From the NCBI GenBank assembly GCA_030681895.1, contig JAUXRI010000226.1:1-52780 (forward strand): a stretch of DNA of 52,780 bases, read 5' to 3'. The position numbers and the translations under genes are program-made. Positions 40,267 through 49,401 of the stretch are shown here, one piece after another (positions within the stretch are counted from its first letter, which is position 1; each line of letters opens with the position of its first letter). A model generated the notes under the pieces. It was not told where the DNA came from. It made no database searches and was given only the letters and a program-made list of their open reading frames with translations. This DNA is from Myxococcales bacterium (GTDB taxonomy: Bacteria; Myxococcota; Myxococcia; Myxococcales; Myxococcaceae).

Positions 40267-41643
40267 TCATTTCCAGCTCGCTCGCGCCGTCAACCGGACC
40301 GTCACCGGCTTGTCTGGCCTCACCGTCACCATCGCGACCGGCTTCACGTCTCGCACGCTCGCGTCGACGTCGAGGTCGAAGCGCTGCACCAACTGCGCGA
40401 GCAGCACCACGGTCTCCACCAACGAGAACGTATTCCCGATGCACTGCCGCTGGCCGGCGGAGAAGGGCAGGTAGCTCCAGGGATTTCGGCCCTGCGAGCG
40501 GTCTGCCGCGAAGTGCCCGGGATCGAAGCGGTCCGGCTCGGGCCAGAAGTCGCGGTGGCGATGCGCTCCGTAGAAGTACGGCATCACGATGTCGCCCGCG
40601 CGAACCCGAACGCCCAACACCTCGTCATCGGCGACCGCCGTGCGCGCCGTCATCGCCACCGGCCCGCGCAGCCGCAGCGTCTCGTCGACGACCTGCCGCA
40701 GGTAGGTGAGCTTCGGGTAGTCGTCGAAGGCGGGGTCCTTCGTGCCGAGCACGCGGTCGACCTCTTCCTTCATGGCGCTCAGCACGTCGTCACGACCGTG
40801 CAGCAGCGTGAACAGCCACGTGAGCGTGAGCGCCGTCGTCTCGTGACCTGCGACGAAGAGCGTGAAGACCTCGTCGCGAAGCTCATGGTCGGTGAGCGGG
40901 CGGTTCGTCTCGGCGTCGACGCTGTTGATGAGCATCGACAGCAGGGTTCCGTCTCCCGGCGGGCGGCGACGGCCGGCCGCGATCACCCGGTAGATGACGG
41001 TCTCGACCTCTTTCATCGTCTTGTGGAATTTCCGGTTCCCCGCCGTCGGCACCCAGTGCGGCAGCACGAAGCCGTTGCCCTGCTCGCTCACCAGTTCCAG
41101 CGCTGCGCCGAGCGACTCGTACGAGATGTCGACCGACCCGAGCAGCTCCTTCCCGAACAGCGCGGCGGTGACGACGTCGAGGGTGAGCTTCACCATCTCG
41201 CGATGAGCGTCGATGGTGAACGTCTCGCGCCCGTGCCGCTGAAGCAGTCCATCGAACGCGCCGCGTCCCGTCTCGACCATCGCCTGCGTGAGGTGACCCA
41301 GGGCCGACCGGTGGAACGCCGGGTTCATCAGCGTTCGCCGCGACTTCCAGGCGTCTCCTTCGAGCGCGAGCACGCCGTTGCCGATGATGCGTCGCACCCC
41401 GTCGTAGGTGGCGCCCTTGATGTAGTTCTTCGCGTTGCCCGCGAGGATTCGTTTGATGCCGTCGGGGTGGGCGACGACGACCGCGTGCATGCCGATGTCG
41501 ACGCTGAACACGTCACCCAGCTTGCGCCACGAGTCGTCGAGCACGTTCAACATGCCCTCGCTGCGAAGACGGGGCAGGTGGCCAAGCAAGGGCCACCCTC
41601 TGGGGCTGGGCGGCAGGGGCAGGGATTGAGCGGTGGTCGTCAC
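40267..41643 (-). CDS. Cytochrome P450
   Basis: A 458-residue haem monooxygenase. Motifs: I-helix AGHETT, K-helix ETLR, and the haem loop FSAGQRQCIG with Cys 401 as axial ligand. The N-terminus (PLPPSPRGWPLLGHLPRL) is a proline-rich hinge without a membrane helix, so it is soluble. Redox partners are not encoded nearby. GTG 41643 gives this start; an in-frame extension upstream runs into the TetR gene. It is 38 bases downstream of a TetR gene on the same strand and probably regulated by it. Substrate unknown. Confidence 0.93.
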   Translation of the reverse strand: MTTTAQSLPLPPSPRGWPLLGHLPRLRSEGMLNVLDDSWRKLGDVFSVDIGMHAVVVAHPDGIKRILAGNAKNYIKGATYDGVRRIIGNGVLALEGDAWKSRRTLMNPAFHRSALGHLTQAMVETGRGAFDGLLQRHGRETFTIDAHREMVKLTLDVVTAALFGKELLGSVDISYESLGAALELVSEQGNGFVLPHWVPTAGNRKFHKTMKEVETVIYRVIAAGRRRPPGDGTLLSMLINSVDAETNRPLTDHELRDEVFTLFVAGHETTALTLTWLFTLLHGRDDVLSAMKEEVDRVLGTKDPAFDDYPKLTYLRQVVDETLRLRGPVAMTARTAVADDEVLGVRVRAGDIVMPYFYGAHRHRDFWPEPDRFDPGHFAADRSQGRNPWSYLPFSAGQRQCIGNTFSLVETVVLLAQLVQRFDLDVDASVRDVKPVAMVTVRPDKPVTVRLTARASWK

Positions 41644-41681
41644 TTGCCAGATGGTAAGGAGGCGCCGACCAATCGGCAAGC

Positions 41682-42281
41682 CTACCCGCGCGTGCGTGAA
41701 GGCGGGTCCAGGTGGCTGCTGAGGTGCATCGCGCGCACGGTCGCCTTCTTCATTCGCTGGCGCCACCGCTTGTCCGACCGGGGCACGAGCGCGCTCTGCA
41801 TCAGCATCATCGCGCCCAGCACCGCCACGTGGGCCTCGGGGTCGAAGCCGTCTTTGACGTCGTTCGATTGTTCGACGACGCCCTTGATGAGCCCGAGCCA
41901 GGGCGCTGCTTCGGACCGGAGCCAGGCGAGCACTTCATCGGGCCGCTCCAGCAGGTCGAACGCCAGAAAGCGCGCCGCGTCGGTGTTGTCGTCGAAGCGC
42001 TCGAGCACCGCCTCGATGAGCCCGCGGTAGCGGTCGTGCGAGCGACTCACCAGCTCCGAGGCGACGCCGGGGAGTTGCTGGCGGAACCGGAGGGCGAGCA
42101 GCTCGTAGACGCCGGCGTGGAGGTTGGCCTTCGTCGGGAAGTAGTGGAGCAACGCCTGCTTGCTCATGCCGGCCCGGTCGGCGACGGCTTGAATGCTCGA
42201 GGCGTTGGTGCCGAGCGTGGCGAAGGTCGCGAGGGCGGCCTCGAGGATGCGGTCACGCTGGGCGAGTGGCGTTCGACGCAT
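41682..42281 (-). CDS. TetR family transcriptional regulator
   Basis: A 199-residue regulator with a typical helix-turn-helix (DRILEAALATFATLGTNASSIQAVADRAGMSKQALLHYFPTKANLHAGV). It heads the operon with the P450. TACGAG lies seven bases before the ATG on the minus strand, with no Shine-Dalgarno. It likely controls the P450, with a ligand related to the substrate; inference. Confidence 0.9.
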   Translation of the reverse strand: MRRTPLAQRDRILEAALATFATLGTNASSIQAVADRAGMSKQALLHYFPTKANLHAGVYELLALRFRQQLPGVASELVSRSHDRYRGLIEAVLERFDDNTDAARFLAFDLLERPDEVLAWLRSEAAPWLGLIKGVVEQSNDVKDGFDPEAHVAVLGAMMLMQSALVPRSDKRWRQRMKKATVRAMHLSSHLDPPSRTRG

Positions 42282-42426
42282 GTCCGCGCTCGTAGTCGGC
42301 CCGCGGCCGATGCGAAAGCGCGCTCGACGCCCTCTTCGCGACAGTCAACGGCATTCGCGCACCGCCACGAGCGGGGAGTGATCAGCACTGCGCCGCCAGT
42401 GGCCTTCCGTTACAGTCCCACGCTCG

Positions 42427-45400
42427 ATGGATGCGTTGGTCTTTCCCAGCGACGAAGCCCTGCAGGTGGCGCTGAAGTCAGGCCTCATCCCCGCTGAGGT
42501 GCAGCGCGCGCCGGCCGTCGTCGGCCGGTCTGCCGAGGGCGAGGTGCTCATCGCTCCGTCGCAGCCAGTCGCGGCGAAGGCGAAGAAGGCGTTGTTGGCC
42601 GCAGGCGTGCGTGAACGCGCGGTGCCGTCGCTGGTGGGTAAGGTGTCGTGCTGGGCCGAGGCGCTCGCGCCGAACCGTGTCGGAGAACCCGAAGGCAACC
42701 CGGCGCTCGTGCTGTTCTCGGTGACGGGGCAGGGCAGCCTGCTCGACCTCGCGGGTGAGCTGCTCCGCCTGGGCTGCGACCGCATGGAGCTGCGCGCCCT
42801 CGACGGCTCGCAGGGCCTCGTCGCGTTGGTGAAGGTCGTCGAGGCGCCATGGTTCGTGCTCTCTCGCGCGCTCGACCACCTCGATGGCTTGCGCGCCTTC
42901 GTACCGACGCCGGCCGGGCAGGACCGCGTGTGGACCGAGGTCGGCTACGAGCACCCGCTCGACGGTGCGTTCAACGTCGAAGACGACCAGCTGCTGTGCA
43001 TCACCAGCGAAGGCGCGTGGTGGCGGCTGCCGGTTGGGAATTGGGCCGACGTCGACAACCTCGTCGAGGCTGACTCCCTGGCGCCCGTCACGAAGCGGCA
43101 GGCCGACGCGTCGCTGCCGAAGATTCCCGTGACGCTCACGCTCGCGCGCGCGACGAAGTCCGAAGCGGCGACGCTCTTCGTGCTCCGGCCGTCGCAGCAC
43201 CCGCGCTCGCCGAAGGAGCAGGTCGAGGCGCTCGTACGCGGCCTGCCCGAGGTGCAGCTCGACAACATTCTCTTCGCGGTGTCGGGCGACTTCGTGGTGC
43301 TGCGCGCGCGGCCGGGCCGTGAAGCGAACACCGGCGCGCTCCCGGGAACGCAGTACGCACGCGTGGCCGACCTGCAGAACCTGTTCGTCCCCGTCGGGCT
43401 CACCGTCGAGCCGCCGCTCCGCCGAGACCGCCTGCGCACCTGGCTCGCGCCCGACCCCGACCTCGTCACCTGGCTCGAGCCCACCGCCGCCGGTTTCTCG
43501 CGCTTGAGCCTGGCCGAAGGCGCGTTCCGTCCGCTGAGTGACTGGGTCGAGTACGTCATCGATGGCGCCGCCGACACGCTCGAGGCCTGGGTGCGCTCGG
43601 CGACGTTCGATCTCGAGCCCTTCGTCGCCAGTGAAGAGGCCGCCCCGTCGGGCCCGCGCGAGCCGAAGCAGGTCGACGAAGAACAGAAGCAGCGCGCCCG
43701 CCCGAGGGGCCGCACCGAGACGCGCGTCACCAACATCACGCCCGCCACCGAGAACGCCCGCGCGCCTGCAACGGTGTCCGTCGAGGTCGCCCGCAGCCCC
43801 AGCGAGCTCGAGGCCCTCGTCACGCGGGAAGAGAACGGCTTCCTCGAGATGGAAGCGAAGGCCGACTCGCCCGAACGTCAGCAGGCGTGGGCGCGGCTGG
43901 CCGAGCTCTATTCACGGGTGCAGCGCCCGAGAGACGCCGGCATGGCCTGGGCTCACGCGGTGTGGGAGGCGGGCGTCGACGGCGCCGGGCCTTTTGCGAA
44001 GCGGTGGGCTGACACGAGTGGCGGAAAGCTCGAGACGCTCCTCTCGGAGAAGACGCCGAACGTCGAGCAGACCCGCGCTGCGGTCGGTCACCTCCTGGCC
44101 CAGGCCACCGCGGGCGCGACCGTCAGCCGGCTCGCCGACTGGTCGGCTTTCTTCGACCGCTTCGACGACGACCTCGATGTGCGCAGCTTCTGGTTGGCGC
44201 GGTTCGCGCTCTCGCGGCTCTCGGGTGGTGATGCGCTGGGCCTCGCGCGAGCTCGCGACCGTGCGCTCGCGCGCCTGCAACGTGGCCTCTCTCTCGACCG
44301 TGACGTGCCGAGGTTGATGCGCGTGACTGGCGCTGCTGGAGCCGGCGGTGCAGGCACGGAGCGCGCGCTGCGGGTCGCCACCCAACTCGAGGGCCTGCTC
44401 AAGGCGTTCGACGAGACGCCTCGTAAACGGTCTCCCGTCGAGGCGCCGCCACACCTCACGCGCGCCTACGTCGGCTTCGAGTTCGCCTGGGGCTTCGCGC
44501 GGCTGGGCTCTGCGGACCGCGCGCGTGCGCTGCGAGAACAGTCGGCCGCGGTGCTCGAGAAGGTGTCGAGCAGCACCGACCCGAAAGACCAGAACGCGCC
44601 GGTGCACCGCTATCTCCTGCGGGCCTACTCCGCGCGAATCGACCAGGCCCTCGAAGGTGTGTCGCCCGAGACGCCGCTGGGGGCGGAGATCAACGGACAG
44701 CTCCCCAGCCTCGAGCCGTTCCAGCGCTACAAGGTCGACCGGCTTCGTCAATTCTCCCACGTGCTCGAGCCGCAGGAGCGCCTCGACGCCACCACCGACT
44801 TCTTCCGCGCGCACCAGAACCACGGCGCCGAAGAGCTGGCTGCGCTGCGAGGCATGAAGGACCCGGCCGAGCTCCTCAAGGGCATCGAGGAGCGCGCGCG
44901 CGTGGCCGCCGATTCCCAGCTCGCGGTGGAAGAACGGGCCCGGCTCATCGATGGCCTGCTCGACTTCCTCCCAAGCGTGCCCGAGTCGCAGGCGTTGCCG
45001 CTGCTCCAACGCTTCGTCACCTTGTCCGACGCGATGCCCGCGAAGCTCCGCGCGTTGCTCTACGAAGACGCGCTCAAGGTCGCTGGCCACTTCGGGCGCA
45101 CGCCGCTCGTGAAGCAGCTGGTGTCATCGCTGGGCCGGCTCTTCGGTGAGCTCGGCGCCGAGGGCATGTCGGAGCTGGGCGCCACGCTCGTCGCCGGCGT
45201 CCGCTCGTTGCGGCGCGTCGGTCTTCGCGAGGAAGCAGGCGAACTCCTTCAGCGTGCGTCTGCGGTGCTCAAGGGCGAAGACACCCGCACCCTCATCGCG
45301 CGGCTCGGTCTCGCTGGCGGGCTCGCGTACCTCGGCCAGGCAGCGCAGGCGCAGCCCATCATCGACGACGCGCAGGGTCGGCTGGCGCGCAGCGAGTCGG

Positions 45401-45699
45401 GTCTAATTCCGGTCGACCGGCTCAAGCTGACGCGCTTCACCGCCCGCGCGCTCGGCCACCTGCCCACCGAGACGGCACTCCCCGGCCTCTTGCGGCTCGC
45501 GCAGCAACTGCCGTGGGTGACCGACGCCTTCAACACCAACAGCCACTTCTGCTTGTCGTTGGTCGACTTCGCCGATGCGCTGGTGCTCGGCCACGTGGGC
45601 GACGACCTGACCTTGAACGAGGCGACCCGTCGCTTCCTCGAAGAAGACGAGTACCTCGTGCGCCGCCGCGTCCACCGTGACGTGGGCAGCGTGACCTGA
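42427..45699 (+). CDS. 1090-residue protein linked to MoxR
   Basis: A large soluble protein. Residues 1-400 are alpha/beta modules of unknown family with a duplicated look (PALVLFSVTGQGSLLDLAGELLRLGCDRMELRAL; VPVTLTLARATKSEAATLFVL). Residues 410-460 are a charged linker. From about 470 to the end it is helical and TPR/solenoid-like (ERQQAWARLAELYSRVQRPRDAGMAWAHAVWEAG; EAGELLQRASAVLKGEDTRTLIARLG). The stop is 21 bases from the MoxR gene, so the two form an operon. I think it belongs to the accessory (X-domain) proteins of MoxR ternary systems, from context and fold only. TACAGT lies ten bases before the ATG. Confidence 0.78.
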   Translation: MDALVFPSDEALQVALKSGLIPAEVQRAPAVVGRSAEGEVLIAPSQPVAAKAKKALLAAGVRERAVPSLVGKVSCWAEALAPNRVGEPEGNPALVLFSVTGQGSLLDLAGELLRLGCDRMELRALDGSQGLVALVKVVEAPWFVLSRALDHLDGLRAFVPTPAGQDRVWTEVGYEHPLDGAFNVEDDQLLCITSEGAWWRLPVGNWADVDNLVEADSLAPVTKRQADASLPKIPVTLTLARATKSEAATLFVLRPSQHPRSPKEQVEALVRGLPEVQLDNILFAVSGDFVVLRARPGREANTGALPGTQYARVADLQNLFVPVGLTVEPPLRRDRLRTWLAPDPDLVTWLEPTAAGFSRLSLAEGAFRPLSDWVEYVIDGAADTLEAWVRSATFDLEPFVASEEAAPSGPREPKQVDEEQKQRARPRGRTETRVTNITPATENARAPATVSVEVARSPSELEALVTREENGFLEMEAKADSPERQQAWARLAELYSRVQRPRDAGMAWAHAVWEAGVDGAGPFAKRWADTSGGKLETLLSEKTPNVEQTRAAVGHLLAQATAGATVSRLADWSAFFDRFDDDLDVRSFWLARFALSRLSGGDALGLARARDRALARLQRGLSLDRDVPRLMRVTGAAGAGGAGTERALRVATQLEGLLKAFDETPRKRSPVEAPPHLTRAYVGFEFAWGFARLGSADRARALREQSAAVLEKVSSSTDPKDQNAPVHRYLLRAYSARIDQALEGVSPETPLGAEINGQLPSLEPFQRYKVDRLRQFSHVLEPQERLDATTDFFRAHQNHGAEELAALRGMKDPAELLKGIEERARVAADSQLAVEERARLIDGLLDFLPSVPESQALPLLQRFVTLSDAMPAKLRALLYEDALKVAGHFGRTPLVKQLVSSLGRLFGELGAEGMSELGATLVAGVRSLRRVGLREEAGELLQRASAVLKGEDTRTLIARLGLAGGLAYLGQAAQAQPIIDDAQGRLARSESGLIPVDRLKLTRFTARALGHLPTETALPGLLRLAQQLPWVTDAFNTNSHFCLSLVDFADALVLGHVGDDLTLNEATRRFLEEDEYLVRRRVHRDVGSVT

Positions 45700-45720
45700 C
45701 GTTTCTGGAGAACCACCGCG

Positions 45721-46740
45721 ATGACCGTGCCGCCAATCAAAGACCCGCTCGACGCCATTCAGGACCTGACCCTGGAGCAGCTGTCGGCCGAGGCGCAGTC
45801 GCTGCGAGACCGATTGAATCGGTTCCGCGTCGGGCTGGGTCGTCACTTCGTCGACAAGCAGCCGCTCGTCGATTTGATGGTCGTCGCCGCCGTCGCGCAG
45901 GAGCCGTTGCTCCTCGTCGGCCCGCCGGGCACCGCGAAGAGCGACCTGGTGCTCAAGTTCAAGGACGCGCTCGGCCTCTCGGGCATCGACTACTTCGAGT
46001 ACCTGCTGACGCGCTTCACCGAGCCAAGCGAGGTGTTGGGGCCCATCGACATCAACGAGCTGCGGTCAGGCAAGTACCTGCGCCGCGAGAAGGGGAAGTT
46101 GCCCACCGCGCGGCTGGTGTTCCTCGACGAAATCTTCAAGGCGAGCTCGGCGATTCTGAACTCGCTCCTCACCGTCATCAACGAGCGCAAGTTCTACCAG
46201 GACGGCGTGCCGGTGCCGGTGCGCCTCAAGGTGTTGTTCGCCGCGACCAACGAGATCCCCGAGCACAGCGAGCTCGGCGCGCTCAAAGACCGCTTCGCCC
46301 TCAAGGCCGCGTGCCGCTCCGTGCAGGAGACGCACTTCATCGAGCTACTCGACGCCGGCGTCGACTCGATGGTGAACAAGGACCTCAACCGCAAGCCGTG
46401 GGTCGAGGGGCACGCGTCGCTCGAAGACGTGATGAAGGCGCACCGCTACCTGACGCTCCTCATGGCGAAGAAGGAGCCGCGCGATCGTGAGGTCTTCTTC
46501 CGCGAAGAGGTGATGCGCGAATTCCGCCGCGTCATTCGTACGCTGGTGCGTGAAGACGAGGTGTTCGTCTCGGACCGCAAGCTCATCAAGCTGTACCGGC
46601 TGCTGCGCACCCGTGCGTGGATCGTTCACGGTGGCGCCGTCGAGCGCGAAGACCTGCAGCTGCTCTCGTACCTCGGTGAGACGCGCGAAGAGATCGACCT
46701 GCTGGAAGAGAAAGTGCCGCGCCTGCTGGGCCTGGGATGA
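45721..46740 (+). CDS. MoxR-type AAA+ ATPase
   Basis: A 339-residue chaperone-like ATPase. Walker A GPPGTAKS at residues 67-74, Walker B RLVFLDEIFKASSAILNSLL, sensor region VLFAATNEIPEHSEL and arginine-finger region ALKDRFALKAACRSV. MoxR proteins normally work with a VWA-domain partner; none follows here. ATG 45721 has GGAG upstream. It overlaps the next small gene by four bases. It resembles RavA-type MoxR. Confidence 0.92.
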   Translation: MTVPPIKDPLDAIQDLTLEQLSAEAQSLRDRLNRFRVGLGRHFVDKQPLVDLMVVAAVAQEPLLLVGPPGTAKSDLVLKFKDALGLSGIDYFEYLLTRFTEPSEVLGPIDINELRSGKYLRREKGKLPTARLVFLDEIFKASSAILNSLLTVINERKFYQDGVPVPVRLKVLFAATNEIPEHSELGALKDRFALKAACRSVQETHFIELLDAGVDSMVNKDLNRKPWVEGHASLEDVMKAHRYLTLLMAKKEPRDREVFFREEVMREFRRVIRTLVREDEVFVSDRKLIKLYRLLRTRAWIVHGGAVEREDLQLLSYLGETREEIDLLEEKVPRLLGLG

Positions 46741-46964
46741 ACCCGGCGCTCAAGCTGCTCGCGGGCGTGGCGTTGCTGGTGCCTGGCCTGCTGTTGCTGT
46801 TGCGGGTGCTCCACCTCGCGCCGGCAGGGCTGGAGAGCATCACGTCGTTCTTCTTCGGCAGTGCGAGGCCGCCGTTTCCCGTGCCGTTCGTCATGACCGT
46901 ATTGGGCGCGTTGCTGTTCTTCAGCGCGCTCTCCGGCCCGCCGTCGATCGACCAGCGTCGCTGA
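46737..46964 (+). CDS. Small two-helix membrane protein
   Basis: A 75-residue protein with two membrane helices (LLAGVALLVPGLLLLLRVL; PFVMTVLGALLFFSAL). ATG 46737 overlaps the MoxR stop (ATGA), so it is coupled to it and could anchor the MoxR complex. Its 3' end overlaps the convergent TetR gene by 44 bases. Confidence 0.68.
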   Translation: MNPALKLLAGVALLVPGLLLLLRVLHLAPAGLESITSFFFGSARPPFPVPFVMTVLGALLFFSALSGPPSIDQRR

Positions 46965-47586
46965 GGGTCACCGTCGCGCCTCGTTGCAACATGCCAATCA
47001 GCGCCGGCGCGGCGGTCGCGAGGTCGATGGGAGGACCCGCTCCATCGGTGAGCAGGCCATCGGCGTGCAGTGACGATAGGCCGTGAACCAGCGCCCACCC
47101 TGCGAGCGTCACCAGCGCGGCTGGCTCGGCCAACAGCGCTCCTTCACGCCGTGCTTCGTCGACCGCGCGCTGCAACACGCCCAGGGCCTCTTTGCCGGCA
47201 GCCATCAGCTCAGGGTGCGCCGACTTGGCGCCCGCGTGACCGAACATGGTGCGGTAGAGCACCGGGTGTTTCGCGGCGAAGGCGAGGTACGCGAGCCCGA
47301 CCGCCAGCACCGACTCTGGAGCCGTCGCCGCCTCGGTGCGCGCCTGCTCGGTCACGCGCGCCAGCTCGAGAAAGCCGTCGGTCATCACGGCCGCCATCAG
47401 CGCTTCCCGGTCTTCGAAGTGGCGGTACGGCGCGGCGACGCTCACGCCGGCCCGCTTCGCGACGCCCCGCAAGGTGACCGCCTCGGGCCCTTCGCGCTCG
47501 AGCGTGAGCGTCGCGGCCGTCACCAGAGACCGGGCCAGGTCTCCGTGGTGGTACCCCTTCTTCACCTTCACTCTGCGCGCAGCCAT
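46921..47586 (-). CDS. TetR family transcriptional regulator (WHG type)
   Basis: A 221-residue regulator. Helix-turn-helix: GDLARSLVTAATLTLEREGPEAVTLRGVAKRAGVSVAAPYRHFEDREALMAAV. The ligand domain contains LAYLAFAAKHPVLYRTMFG and GWALVHGLSSLHADG, typical of the WHG subfamily. It is divergent from the DUF2141 gene, and a 21-base palindrome overlaps that promoter. TACGGT (47600-47595) lies eight bases before its own ATG. Confidence 0.92.
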   Translation of the reverse strand: MAARRVKVKKGYHHGDLARSLVTAATLTLEREGPEAVTLRGVAKRAGVSVAAPYRHFEDREALMAAVMTDGFLELARVTEQARTEAATAPESVLAVGLAYLAFAAKHPVLYRTMFGHAGAKSAHPELMAAGKEALGVLQRAVDEARREGALLAEPAALVTLAGWALVHGLSSLHADGLLTDGAGPPIDLATAAPALIGMLQRGATVTLSDAGRSTAGRRAR

Positions 47587-47607
47587 TGGCGCCGACCGTA
47601 GCGCGGC

Positions 47608-47645
47608 TTGACTCCGTTCGTCGCCATGTTATCACTGTTCACATG
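47608..47645 (+). promoter_or_regulatory. Promoter and TetR-type operator overlapping the DUF2141 start
   Basis: TTGACT (47608-47613) and TATCAC (47630-47635) form a -35/-10 pair with 16-base spacing, placing the start of transcription at about 47642, at the ATG (47643). An imperfect palindrome covers 47625-47645 (outer arms CATGT and ACATG). The regulator would bind over -10 and the start codon. No Shine-Dalgarno is present. Confidence 0.55.
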
Positions 47646-48065
47646 AGACGCCTGTCGCTGCTGTCCTCGTTCGCAGTCGTGCTGTTCGGCGCTGCACCCC
47701 TGCCCACGGCGCTCGAGGTGAAGCTGCTCGGGCTGCGCAACGATCGCGGCACCGCGCGCGTCGCGGTCTTCGCCACCAGAGACGGGTGGCCCCAGCAAGA
47801 CGGCAAAGCGTACCGTCGGGCCATCGCGACGATCGACCGCGGGCAGGCGAGCGTGTCGTTCGAGGGCCTGCCTCCCGGCGCCTACGCGGTCATCGCGTTC
47901 CACGACGAGGACGGCGACGAGCGGCTCAAGACGGGGCTCTTCGGCGTGCCCGTCGAGGGGTGGGGCGCTTCGAACGACGCCCGCGCGACCTTCGGGCCCG
48001 CCTTCGACGACGCGCTCGTCACGGTCGACGCATCGAAGGCCATCTCGTTTTCGATTCGGTACTGA
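47643..48065 (+). CDS. DUF2141 secreted protein
   Basis: A 140-residue exported protein with a Sec signal (LSLLSSFAVVLFGAAPLPTA) and the DUF2141 pattern: VKLLGLRNDRGTARVAVF, VSFEGLPPGAYAVIAFHDEDGDERLKTGLFGVPVEGWGAS, and AFDDALVTVD. Role unknown. ATG 47643 coincides with the predicted transcription start. It is followed 11 bases later by a membrane protein and is controlled by the divergent TetR. Confidence 0.88.
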   Translation: MRRLSLLSSFAVVLFGAAPLPTALEVKLLGLRNDRGTARVAVFATRDGWPQQDGKAYRRAIATIDRGQASVSFEGLPPGAYAVIAFHDEDGDERLKTGLFGVPVEGWGASNDARATFGPAFDDALVTVDASKAISFSIRY

Positions 48066-48076
48066 GAGGACACGAC

Positions 48077-48718
48077 ATGAGCCAGGCACGATGGAATGGC
48101 GGGCTGGTCGCGACGGGGGCTGCAGGCATCGTCGTGACGAGCGGGCTGTACGGCGCGGCACCTGAGCTGGCGGCGCTCCCGCACGCACCCCTGCAACTCG
48201 CCGAGGTCGGCGCCGCGACGGTCGAAGGCGCCTCGCTGTTGAAGGCCGCGGGTGGAGTCGGGCTCGCGGGAGACGTCGTGCTCATCGCGGGCGCGTTGCT
48301 GGTGATGGTCGCGGCGCTCCGGTCTGAACGAACGCGGGCTGCCGCGGGGTGGGCCTTCGTCGCGCTCGCGACGCTGGTGTTCATCGGCGTCGACGCGCTG
48401 GCCGCTGGAGTGCTGCCTCAGCTGGCGCAGAGCCCGGCGCAGTTCGAGGGGCCGCGTCGGCTCTTCGACGTGTTTTGGGTGCTGGGGACGGCGACGTTTG
48501 GAATCGGTGGGCTGCTCACCGTGGACCGCGCAGTGCTCCGTCAGGCGCCGGTGGCGGCATGGATGGCCCGGGTGGCCGCGGGCGTCGCGGTCGGGAGCAC
48601 GCTGGCCTTCCTCGTCGGAGTTCCGTCAGGCCTGGTGATGGGGTTGTCGATTGGGTTCGGCGCGGCGGCCTTCGCAGGGCTCGGTGCGCGAATGGCCCAG
48701 GGCCGTTTGACGGCGTGA
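48077..48718 (+). CDS. Polytopic membrane protein
   Basis: A 213-residue protein with about six hydrophobic segments (for example ATGAAGIVVTSGLYGAAPEL; LAGDVVLIAGALLVMVAAL; VGSTLAFLVGVPSGLVMGLSIGFGAAAFAGLG). ATG 48077 has GAGAGGA upstream and is 11 bases after the DUF2141 stop. Probably cotranscribed and regulated by the TetR. The family is not certain (DUF4386-like pattern possible). Confidence 0.72.
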   Translation: MSQARWNGGLVATGAAGIVVTSGLYGAAPELAALPHAPLQLAEVGAATVEGASLLKAAGGVGLAGDVVLIAGALLVMVAALRSERTRAAAGWAFVALATLVFIGVDALAAGVLPQLAQSPAQFEGPRRLFDVFWVLGTATFGIGGLLTVDRAVLRQAPVAAWMARVAAGVAVGSTLAFLVGVPSGLVMGLSIGFGAAAFAGLGARMAQGRLTA

Positions 48719-48721
48719 GCG

Positions 48722-49300
48722 CTACGCCACGCCAGCGCGGACCAGGCTGTTCAACGACGCGAGCCCGAGCTGGTGCGTCTCGACGAGGTGCTCACGAACG
48801 AGCGAGCGCAGCTGCTCGAGTGAACGATCGAGCGCGCGCATCACGGTCGACGGCGCGACGGAATAGAGGACGCCGATGGCCGTGAGCGTCATCCCGTCGA
48901 GGTGGTAGTGCTGCACCCACAGCTTCTCGCGCGCCGCGAGCCCACCGAGCGCGTGGCGAACGGCCTCACGGAGCAACCGGCGGGCCTCGTCGGTGACGAG
49001 CTGGGCCTCGAGGTGCTCCGAAGAGGGCAACAGCGCGTCGAGCACCCGGTCCTCGACGGCGTCTTCGCGTGAAGCGCGCTGAAGGTCGACCTCGAGCCTC
49101 AGCGCGACCGTCTTGAGCCAGCTCCGAAGGGCGCCGCGGCCGTCGAACTCCTTGAGGCGGCCGTCGACGAGGGCCTTCTGTCGAACCGCCTGGCGCGCGT
49201 CGTCAGAGACGGGGAGCGAGGCAACGAGGGCGTCGAAGGCCCGCAAGGCCTCGATATTTCCGGTGAGGGCGCCCTGCGCGAGGTCGAGATCCACTGACAT
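48722..49300 (-). CDS. Sigma-70 family RNA polymerase sigma factor (myxobacterial type)
   Basis: A 192-residue ECF-like sigma factor. The N-terminal region has region-2-like helices (LVASLPVSDDARQAVRQKALVDG, FDGRGALRSWLKTVALRLEVDLQRA). The C-terminal region 4 helix-turn-helix is LTAIGVLYSVAPSTVMRALDRSLEQLRSLV. ATG 49300 was chosen; longer in-frame extension lacks homology-like sequence. It lies divergent from a lipoprotein gene, which could be a target. No anti-sigma gene is adjacent. It resembles the sigma factors specific to Myxococcales. Confidence 0.85.
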   Translation of the reverse strand: MSVDLDLAQGALTGNIEALRAFDALVASLPVSDDARQAVRQKALVDGRLKEFDGRGALRSWLKTVALRLEVDLQRASREDAVEDRVLDALLPSSEHLEAQLVTDEARRLLREAVRHALGGLAAREKLWVQHYHLDGMTLTAIGVLYSVAPSTVMRALDRSLEQLRSLVREHLVETHQLGLASLNSLVRAGVA

Positions 49301-49401
49301 GCCTGTCTGACCCCGAACGCGCGAACGCTGTGCACGCAAAACGCGAAGGCCTCGCGCCGTCTCCACGCTGAACACGCCGTTCACGTCTGGAGGAGCACCT
49401 C

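Noticed and set aside
40513..42030. 505-codon plus-strand frame
   Set aside because: Antisense to the P450 and TetR, both with complete motifs.
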